NCBI GenBank assembly: GCA_020072765.1
Contig: JAIQGD010000037.1
Coordinates: 1-64,000 of the forward strand
DNA length: 64,000 bases
Origin: Terriglobia bacterium
Lineage (GTDB): Bacteria; Acidobacteriota; Terriglobia; Acidiferrales; UBA7541
Reading direction: 5' to 3'
Shown here: positions 56,654 through 64,000 of the stretch, piece by piece
How the letters are laid out: each line of letters begins with the position of its first letter
Numbering within the stretch: position 1 is the first letter of the stretch
Translations under genes and position numbers: made by a program
Notes under the pieces: model-generated
What the model saw: the letters and a program-made list of their open reading frames with translations, nothing else
Databases searched by the model: none
What the model was told of the DNA's origin: nothing

Positions 56654-58893
56654 GCAACCTCCACGCAACCACGCAGCTTCCCCGCCGCGACTTCCTGAAG
56701 GCTGGAGGCGCGCTGGTGGTCGGCTTCAGTCTCAGCGACGCGCTGGCGGCCCAGGAACGCCCGGCCACGGCCGCGCGCGGCAGCGTCGCGGGTCCGCCCG
56801 ATCCCAAGCGGATCGACACGTGGCTGGCCATCCACGCCGATAACACGGCGACCGTGTTCATCGGCTTTGCCGAACTCGGGCAGGGCGCTTCGACGGCCTT
56901 GCTGCAGGTGGCGGCCGAGGAACTTGACCTGGACATGAATCAGGTCACCTCGGTCGGGCTCGACACCAACGTCACGCCCAATCAGGGCGGGACGTATTCG
57001 AGCGCCTCGATTCAAAGGGGCTCGCCGCAGATTCGCACGGCGGCGGCCGAAGCGCGGCTCGCGCTCCTCCAGCTGGCTTCCAAGAAGCTGAACGCGCCGG
57101 TCGAGCGCCTCACGGTCTCGAAGGGCGTCGTGTCGGTTGGGGGCAGCCCGGAGAAGTCGGTGAGCTACGGCGAACTCGTGGGCGACAAGCCGTTCGACAT
57201 CCCGTTCACGGGAAGCGCGCCGGTGAAGCCGCCCGCCGCGTACAAAGTGGCCGGCACGAACGCGGTGCGCAAGGACATCCCGGCCAAAGTCAGCGGCAAA
57301 TATGTCTACCTGCAGCACCTGCGTCTGCCCGGAATGCTGCACGGGCGCGTGGTGCGGCCGCGCGGCCAGGGCGCCTATGGCGACGGCGCCAAGGTGCTAA
57401 GCGTCGACGAAGGCTCGATCGGCAACATTCCGGGAGCGCGCGTCGTGCGCCGGGGCGATTTCGTCGGCGTCGTTGCCGAGCGCGAATGGGACGCCGTCCG
57501 CGCCGCGCGGCAATTGAAAGTGACGTGGGACACGAAGGCTATCCTGCCGGGCAGCGACCGCCTCCACGAAAAAATGCGCGCGGAAAAGACGGCGGACAGG
57601 GTTCTCCTCGAGAGAGGGGATGTGACCGGAGCGATGGGCCATGCCGCGCATGTGGCCTCGCAGATCGGCCGCGGACCGTACCAGTCGCACGCCTGCTTCG
57701 CGCCCAATGGCGCGCTGGCGGACGTCAAGACGGATTCCGCGCTGGTCATCTGCTCGACGCAGGATTGCTACGGGCTGCGCGGCACGCTGGCTCGACTGCT
57801 CGGCCTGCCGGAGGAAAAAGTTCGCGTGCAGTATTACGAGTCCTCGGGCACCTACGGCCATAGCTGCCATGACGACGTGGCCGAAGCGGCTGCCTTCCTG
57901 TCGCAACTCGCGGGCAAGCCGGTGCGGCTGCAGTTCATGCGCTGGGACGAGCACGGGTGGGACAACTACGGCCCGGCGCACGTGGGCGAGGTGCGCGCCG
58001 CGGTCGACGCCGGCGGCAAGATCGTGGCCTATCAGTACGACGGCTGGCAGCACAACTGGTGCGCCGTCGAAACGTCCGCGCAACTGGCGCTGGGCACGCC
58101 CGCGGCGCAATGGCGCGGATCGATGGCTCAGCAGGTGAGCCCGCTTACCTGCGGCGGCATGTACGACATTCCCAGTCTGCGGCTGGTGAACCACGAAATC
58201 GCGGCGCTGGGTTACCTGAAGGGGGCGTGGCTCCGTTCGCCGCTCGATCTGTCGTTTGCGTTTGCCTCGGAGCAAGCCATTGACCAGCTCGCGTACCTGG
58301 CGGAGATGGACCCGTACGAATTCCGGCAGCGCAATATCACCGATGCGCGCTGGCGTGGCGTGCTGGACGCCGCCGCGCAGGCCGCCCAGTGGAAGCCGCG
58401 GCGGGCGGCGTCGAAGCTGTCGAGTGCGAAAGTCGCGAGTGGGCGCGGCATCGGGCTGGGGACGCATCTGGCGTCGTATGGCGGAGCCGTCGCCGAGATC
58501 GAGGTTCACAAGCAGACCGGGCGTGTCGCCGTGAAGCACCTGTACGGGGCGATTGATGCGGGCTTCGCCGTCAATCCGGGCAATATCGAAAACCAGATCG
58601 GCGGGCAATTGGTGCAGACGTCCAGCCGCATGCTGCTGGAGGAAGTGACGTTCAGCACGACCAACGTCACGAGCCTCGACTGGCAGAGTTACCCCATCCT
58701 TCGGTTTGAAGAATGTCCCGAGGTCACACCGGTGGTCGTGCAGCGCCTGGATCAAAAATCGTCAGGCGCGGGCGAGGAAGTGATGGCAGCCGCCGCCGCG
58801 GCGATCGCCAACGCCTTTTTTGACGCCACGGGCGTGCGCATGGAGCAATATCCGTTCACGCCGCCTCGCGTTCTGGCGGCGCTCCGCGGCTGA
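56650..58893 (+). CDS. Molybdopterin-binding subunit of molybdenum hydroxylase (IorB-like)
   Basis: The product is 747 aa. A Tat signal (PRRDFLKAGGALVVGF, twin Arg at 12-13) sends the complex to the periplasm. AELGQGASTALLQVAAEEL and ADNTATVFIGFAELGQG resemble the Mo-cofactor binding loops of isoquinoline 1-oxidoreductase beta subunits; EEVMAAAAAAIANAF is the conserved C-terminal region containing the catalytic Glu area. Reaction type: hydroxylation of an N-heterocycle or aldehyde using water, electrons leaving via the IorA-like partner. The substrate is not identified. Confidence 0.9.
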   Translation: MSNLHATTQLPRRDFLKAGGALVVGFSLSDALAAQERPATAARGSVAGPPDPKRIDTWLAIHADNTATVFIGFAELGQGASTALLQVAAEELDLDMNQVTSVGLDTNVTPNQGGTYSSASIQRGSPQIRTAAAEARLALLQLASKKLNAPVERLTVSKGVVSVGGSPEKSVSYGELVGDKPFDIPFTGSAPVKPPAAYKVAGTNAVRKDIPAKVSGKYVYLQHLRLPGMLHGRVVRPRGQGAYGDGAKVLSVDEGSIGNIPGARVVRRGDFVGVVAEREWDAVRAARQLKVTWDTKAILPGSDRLHEKMRAEKTADRVLLERGDVTGAMGHAAHVASQIGRGPYQSHACFAPNGALADVKTDSALVICSTQDCYGLRGTLARLLGLPEEKVRVQYYESSGTYGHSCHDDVAEAAAFLSQLAGKPVRLQFMRWDEHGWDNYGPAHVGEVRAAVDAGGKIVAYQYDGWQHNWCAVETSAQLALGTPAAQWRGSMAQQVSPLTCGGMYDIPSLRLVNHEIAALGYLKGAWLRSPLDLSFAFASEQAIDQLAYLAEMDPYEFRQRNITDARWRGVLDAAAQAAQWKPRRAASKLSSAKVASGRGIGLGTHLASYGGAVAEIEVHKQTGRVAVKHLYGAIDAGFAVNPGNIENQIGGQLVQTSSRMLLEEVTFSTTNVTSLDWQSYPILRFEECPEVTPVVVQRLDQKSSGAGEEVMAAAAAAIANAFFDATGVRMEQYPFTPPRVLAALRG

Positions 58894-59545
58894 CCGGACA
58901 CCGGAGGATCGCACGATTTGACGGTCCGGTGGGACTTGTCCTCGCCGGAGTAGCTTCCGTGATTTCGACGCCGCCCGCACTTCGATGTGTGAGCTTCCAT
59001 TTCGATTTTGACGTTATCGCAGCGGCGTAGTGCGCCAGCCGTTGTCCTCCGGATCTCCATGATGAGAAATACCTCATCCACGCCCGCCCGCGGACGCAGT
59101 GATTGGCCACGCGCTTGCACAACCCTCTGCTGCTGAAGACACCGGGTTTGTGCCGAAGCGGCACCGGTTTGACCGCACCGCGGTCGCAATTTGAACAGCA
59201 GTAAGACGACTCAGGTTTCCAATTGTGTACTGCACGATTAGCACCAGAAATTCCATTGGTACTATTGAGGCGATATGCCTCGAAGCCCAAACTCGTGTGA
59301 CTGCACTCAACGAGCGCGTCTGAGTGGGGACGCATCTCGATCGAAGGCTGTTTTGGTCTTTCGTGAATCTGCCGAGGCGCCAAGTTTTCGCCCCCCTGGG
59401 ACTTGCCAGCCCAGCGGCTGGAATTTCCTCTCACCATTTCGGAACGGCGGACCGTTCTGATGCGGGTGAAAGAGGCAACTTGCGAGCAACATGGAATTTC
59501 GATGGACGGCAGAAATGCCGGAACTTAGCGGAGGAGAGGACTACG
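58894..59545 (+). other. 652-nt intergenic region
   Basis: It lies between the hydroxylase operon and the third Oar-type receptor. I see two small dyads, GAGGC-gatat-GCCTC near 59271 and GAACGG-cgga-CCGTTC at 59442-59457, but no gene with an initiation signal. The last 25 nt hold the receptor's ribosome-binding site. Confidence 0.5.
59442..59457 (+). promoter_or_regulatory. Short inverted repeat upstream of third receptor
   Basis: GAACGG and CCGTTC are separated by 4 nt. It is 89 nt before the receptor ATG and could be an operator half-site pair or a leader hairpin. Confidence 0.35.
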
Positions 59546-62500
59546 ATGACGATGAAGACGCTGTGGAGGGTTCTTGTGCTTCTGGTTGTGGCCGTGGCGG
59601 GGGCGCACGCGCAGAGCGCGGGCTCGCCGGGAGAAATCCGCGGGACGATCACGGATGCCTCCGGTTCCGGAATGCCAGGAGTGTCTGTCGTCGTCCTTGA
59701 TAAGCAGACCGGCAACGATTATCGTGCCGTGAGCAATGGCCAGGGGCAGTACCGCGTGGCGGGGTTGCCCCCGGCGAGTTATCGGGTGACCGCGAAAGGT
59801 GCCGGGTCTGGCGGCAAAGTGCAGCAGGACGTGAAGGTCACCGCCGGCACTTCGGCCGTCGTCGATCTGCGCATGCAGGATAAGACCGGGGCGCCAAAGA
59901 GTGCCTTCGTGAAACCCGAGTGGGAGCCCGGGTCGCAGCCCGGCACGCTGGACAGCCAGCAGATCACGGATTTGCCCAGCGTGCAGCGCGACGTGGTGCG
60001 GTTCTCGCTGCTCCTGCCGGCGGTGAGCGATTCCAATACTACCGTGGATAATCTGGATTTCCGCGTGAAGCAGGCTCCGCAAAGCGGCCTTTCGATCCTG
60101 GGAAGCAATGGGCGGGGGAACAGCGTGAGCGTGGACGGCGGCGAAGCCGACAATGACACAGGTGGATTTCGCACCACGGTGAGCCAGGAAGCGGTCAAGG
60201 AGCTCCAGGTCGTCGGCAGCAACTTTCCGACGGCGCAGGGTCCGGTGGCGGGGCGGAGCGTCAACATCGTCACCCAGTCGGGCAGCAATGAACTTCATGG
60301 CGGCGTTTTTGGATTTTTCGGCAACGATGCGATGAACGCGGCCGACCCGTTCTCGATGACGCAAGCGCTGCAGCCGAGCCAGGTGTTTAATCCCGCCTCG
60401 CCGGACTTGCAGGGCGTCCCCGTGAAGAACGGGCTGAGCCAGCAGCAATTTGGCGGCAGCGTGGGCATGCCCCTGAGCAAGGACAAGACCTATGTGTTCG
60501 GCTCCTTCGAGGGGTTGCGCCGCGACGCGCAGGACGCAGTGTCCCTGCTGAGGAATACCAGCCTCTTCCGTCCGGAGAGCGACGCGCAAAACGATCAGGC
60601 GGCGGTTATCAACGGACTGGCGACCCTTGCCGGGAACCCCCCGGTGCCGTGCCTCACGGGCCAGCCTGCCTTGCCCGCGGCTACCTGCGCTGCGATTCTG
60701 ACGAATATCCTGACCATCAATCCGGTCACTTCGCCGCTGAATGCGTACCTGGTCAACCAGTTCGAGAACAACGGCGGCACATTTCCCTACCTCACGCGCG
60801 ATTACCTGGCTTCGCTCCGCATGGATAACGATTTCAGCAAGAACGATCGTTTCACTGTCCGGTTTAACTTCGGGCACAACCAGGACGAAGCTCCGGATTC
60901 CCAGATTTTCAACGGCTTCTCCCGAGGCAGCGCCATTCATTCCTACGATTACGCTGGTCAGGCAAGCTGGTCTCATGATTTCAGCCCCATGACTCGGAAT
61001 GAACTCCGCTTTCAGCTCGCCTACAGCCACTTCGATGTGCTGCCCAATCAGACCGGCGCAGCCGGGCTCGACATCGCCGGTTATGCGAACCTGGGAACGG
61101 ACTACTACCTGCCCAGCCGCACGGGTATGACGCACGCCCAGTTCGCGGACAATGTGGCGATGACCCGCGGCCGTCACAAGCTGGATCTCGGGATCGAGGA
61201 ATGGATTCGCAGAGACAACACCGATTCCAGCGCGTTCATGCCCGGACGCTTTGTGTTCGGCGCATTGCCGGGCGGCATTCTCAGCCCGTGCCTTCAGGTG
61301 CCCGCGGCCTGCGGACTCGTGGGCGTGAATGCGGCAACGATCAACGCGCTGCAGTCCGCCTCGCTCGGACTTCCGCAGTTTTACCAGCAGGGGTTCGGCC
61401 TGGGGGCTTATAGCTACACCAGCCCGTTGACAACTGTGTATGCGCAGGATGCGTTTTCCCTCCGGCCGAACTTCACGCTGACCCTCGGCGTGCGGTATGG
61501 CCTGGAAGCGAACTTCGGCACTCTGAACACGGACGAGAACAATGTTGCCCCCCGGGTGGCCTTCGCCTGGGATCCGTTCAACGACCACAAAACCGTGGTC
61601 CGCGGCGGCTACGCGATCGCGTACGTTCCCTACAACAGCCAGATCGCGGATTTGGTTGGACTGCTGGGCACCGTGAACTACTACCGCCAGATTGCCAACA
61701 TCGACATTCCCTTGACCGGAGTTCCGGGGAATCCTGCGCTGACGTCGGCGGCGGTCTTCCAGACGCTCTTCGCCCAAGGGAAAGTGCAGTGTACGGTTCC
61801 GGCGCCGGGCGATCCGGCCTGCATTACCCCGGCCGATCTGACGCAGTTTGGCATCAGCATCACGCACAGCGGCGCCCTGATGCCTCTGACGACGCTGTTC
61901 AGCGCTTCGGCGAACTTCCGCAATGCCTATTCGCAGCAGGGCGAGTTCGGAATCGAGCACGAGCTTGCCGGCGGTCTCACCGTTTCCGCCAGCTACGTCT
62001 ACGTTCACACCGTGGGGCTCCCGGTCGCTCTGGACTCGAACCTCCTGACCCCGCCGGTCACATCGGTGACGCTGGCCAACGGGCAGCCGTTTAGCTATCA
62101 CAACTGGGGCGCTCTCGGGTGCCCGGCCAGCTGCTTTGTGGATCCCACGATCCTGCAAAACAACGTCTACAGCTCCGTGGCGTCGGCGGTGTACCAGGGC
62201 GGCATCTTCGAGGCGCGGTTCGACAACGAGCTGCGAACTACACCTACAGCAAGGCCTTCGACAATGCCACCGACTACAATCCCGAATATGCCCCGCTCGA
62301 CCAGTTGAATCTGGCTGGTGAGCGCGCCCTTTCCAGTTTCGACCAGCGCCACCGTTTTGTGGCCTCCGCGCTGATCGAAAGCCCGTGGAAAGGCGGATCA
62401 GATGCCACCATGGGCTCGCGCATCCTGGCGGGCTTCGAGCTGGCTCCCATCGTCACCTATGGCACCGGGCGTCCGTTCAACCTGCTCACCCTCAGCGACG

Positions 62501-62823
62501 TGAATTCCGACCGGCACTACGCCAGCGACCGTCCACTCGGGGCCCCGCGCAATTCCGGCATCGGCCCGGACTTCCTCAACCTCGACCTGCGTCTGAGCCG
62601 CACGGTCAAGTTTGGCGAGCGGATCAGCGCGCAGCTCATGGCGGAAGGCTTCAACCTCGCCAACCGCACCAATTACGCCACCGTGAACAACCTGGTCGCC
62701 GCGAATTTTGCGCCGCCCTTCAATGTCCACGGGAGCGCGGCCATCGCTCCGAACCAGCCCCTGGACTTTGCTTCCGCGTACGCCAAGAGGCAGATCCAGT
62801 TCGGGCTGCGGCTTTCCTTCTAG
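59546..62823 (+). pseudogene. Oar-type TonB-dependent receptor broken by a single-base frameshift
   Basis: The ATG at 59546 has GGAGAGG about 6 nt upstream. The frame encodes a signal peptide (VAVAGAHAQS), a carboxypeptidase-regulatory-like domain (EIRGTITDASGSGMPGVSV), a TonB plug region (VKELQVVGSNFPTAQGPVAG, VNIVTQSGSNELHGG) and most of the barrel, then leaves homology at codons near 62233. From there the -1 frame continues ANYTYSKAFDNATDYNPEY to the barrel end QIQFGLRLSF at 62823. One G lost from CTGGCG (now CTGCG, 62231-62235) would explain it. Joined, the product would be about 1092 aa. It could be a true mutation, a sequencing error or, less likely, recoding. Confidence 0.84.
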
Positions 62824-62837
62824 CGCTGTAGGACCGC

Positions 62838-62872
62838 GGGGCGCGCCGGTGCATTGCCGGCCGGCGTGCCCC
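62838..62872 (+). other. GC-rich hairpin after third receptor gene
   Basis: GGGGCGCGCCGG and CCGGCGTGCCCC form an 11-bp stem with one mismatch around an 11-nt loop. There is no T-run after it, so it is a processing or weak termination structure at most. Confidence 0.4.
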
Positions 62873-63090
62873 GGCGGCCCGGGTGAGCTTGTACCAGGCA
62901 CTGTGCTTCCAGACCAGTGTCCTCGCAACCCCGCCCCTGCCTGCTCCGCATCGGCCTGACGAGAAGTCGAGTGCGCCCGATGCTTCAAAGCGTACCTTTG
63001 GTTTGTGGAAACTTGCCCCATATTCCCGCCAGTCATCATAAGGGCAGCCTGATAGAGTGGGCGGGAAGCGGCACGTCCGGGAGTTCACGC

Positions 63091-64000
63091 ATGGCGGCAG
63101 CGGCCACAGCCGGGCAATCACAAGACAGCAACAAATCGCTCATTCATGCGGCGATCGTAGTCGCCGTCGGCGTCCTCGCTACAACGCTCTCGCAGCCGCA
63201 GGTGCTCGGACGAATCCCCATTCAGAATCTTCTGAAGAACGAACTGCACGCCGATCGAGCGGCCAATGCCGCCTTCTTCTTTTGGATCGGTCTGGCGTGG
63301 TATTTCAAGCCCCTGGCAGGCATCGTCACCGACGCTTTCCCGCTGTTTGGCAGCCGCCGCAAGAATTACATGCTGATCAGCACCGTGTTGGCGGTCTTGT
63401 CATGGGCCGGGCTCTATTTCACGCCCCACCAGTACAACAAGCTCCTCTGGGTGTGTATTTTCATCGATCTTTTCATGGTGGTGGCGAGCACGGTGGTGGG
63501 CGCGTACATGGTGGAGATCGCGCAAGCGATCTCCGGATCGGGGCGGCTGACCGCCATCCGGCAGTTTATGCAGCAGTCGTGCTACCTCGTGGTCGGTCCG
63601 ACCGCCGGGTATCTGGGGAGCATCGCCTTCGGATGGACAACCGCAGCTTGCGGCGGCGCGATGTTCTTGCTGGTGCCCGCGGCAATTCTTTTTCTTCACG
63701 AGCAGCGCAAGAGAATCGATTCGCGCGAACTGCTCGGCAATGCCGGGAAGCAGCTGGTCAAGATCGGCGCCGCGACCACCATGTGGGCGGCTGCGGGGCT
63801 GATGGCCTTGTTCTACATAGCTCCCGGCTTAACCACGGCCGTGTTCTACAAGCAGCAGAACGATCTGCACCTCAACACCCAGGGCCAGGGTTTCTTGGTG
63901 TTCATCAGCGGGGGTTGTGGCGTGGCAGCGGCAGTAGGGTATGGATTTGCGTGCCGCTATCTTAACCTCCGGAAGCTGCTCGTCGGGTGCCTGCTCTTTG
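63091..64000 (+). CDS. MFS transporter, folate-biopterin transporter (BT1/FBT)-like, 3' end outside window
   Basis: The ATG at 63091 has GGGAG 7 nt upstream. The frame stays open to the window end (303 codons seen). It has hydrophobic helices from about residue 18 on, and the block FFFWIGLAWYFKPLAGIVTD followed by AFPLFGSRRKNYML matches the first conserved loop of the folate-biopterin transporter family. GYLGSIAFGW and the helix around FLVFISGGCG follow. A competing open frame on the same strand (63057-63965) lacks membrane helices. Substrate unknown; the family carries pteridines in plants and protozoa. Confidence 0.8.
   Translation, partial: MAAAATAGQSQDSNKSLIHAAIVVAVGVLATTLSQPQVLGRIPIQNLLKNELHADRAANAAFFFWIGLAWYFKPLAGIVTDAFPLFGSRRKNYMLISTVLAVLSWAGLYFTPHQYNKLLWVCIFIDLFMVVASTVVGAYMVEIAQAISGSGRLTAIRQFMQQSCYLVVGPTAGYLGSIAFGWTTAACGGAMFLLVPAAILFLHEQRKRIDSRELLGNAGKQLVKIGAATTMWAAAGLMALFYIAPGLTTAVFYKQQNDLHLNTQGQGFLVFISGGCGVAAAVGYGFACRYLNLRKLLVGCLLF

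Noticed and set aside
63057-63965. 302-codon + strand frame near the right end
   Set aside because: It is out of frame with the membrane-rich FBT-like frame beginning at 63091, and is Arg/Gly/His-rich without helices.

Overview
The window (about 60-65% GC) looks like a chromosomal segment of an Acidobacteriota bacterium. The main clues are three very large Oar-type TonB-dependent outer-membrane proteins with an N-terminal carboxypeptidase-regulatory-like domain (28737, 46019, 59546), further small proteins with that domain or with a beta-barrel fold, and a Gram-negative envelope gene set. The phylum call is an inference from gene content; the window has no rRNA to confirm it.

Region 1 (1-17471, all + strand) is a surface-glycan locus. 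It holds four family-4 glycosyltransferases, two SAM methyltransferases, a Gfo/Idh/MocA dehydrogenase, two asparagine-synthase-type amidotransferases, a transglutaminase-like membrane protein, an acyltransferase-3, a NodU-type carbamoyltransferase, an NAD-dependent epimerase with an apparent internal deletion, and a WecA/MraY-type polyprenyl-phosphate sugar-1-phosphate transferase. Many genes overlap by 4-26 nt, so they are probably co-transcribed and translationally coupled. The acyltransferase sits in a patch of lower GC.

Region 2 (17472-26700) is mostly housekeeping: an FAD-dependent reductase, gyrA, a small exported protein, pyrE, an aromatic-acid/H+ symporter-like MFS protein, a LOG-family protein and a small zinc-ribbon protein.

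Region 3 (26961-35560) carries a TonB-like protein, a small beta-barrel protein, an Oar-type receptor with a clear terminator, a nested inverted-repeat element, two MacB/FtsX-type ABC permeases without an ATPase, and a four-helix-bundle (23S-IVS/S23-like) gene. That gene is interrupted by an in-frame stop and flanked by G-rich repeats in opposite orientation.

Region 4 (35517-45754, - strand) has mtnA, a CPBP protease, uvrA, a PLP decarboxylase, a rhodanese and polA, with a + strand tRNA-Asn between the decarboxylase and the rhodanese.

Region 5 (45871-64000) has a second Oar receptor, an ECF sigma factor overlapping a fused anti-sigma/bactofilin-like membrane protein, a POT-type transporter, a nicotinate/nicotinamide salvage pair (pncB, pncA-like), an HU protein, a two-subunit molybdenum hydroxylase of the isoquinoline 1-oxidoreductase type, a third Oar receptor broken by a one-base frameshift, and the start of a folate-biopterin-transporter-like MFS protein running off the end.

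The points most worth a second look are the four-helix-bundle cassette, the epimerase that has lost its catalytic-lysine segment, the anti-sigma/bactofilin fusion, the nested inverted repeat before the permeases, and the doubled amidotransferase plus carbamoyltransferase content of the glycan locus.
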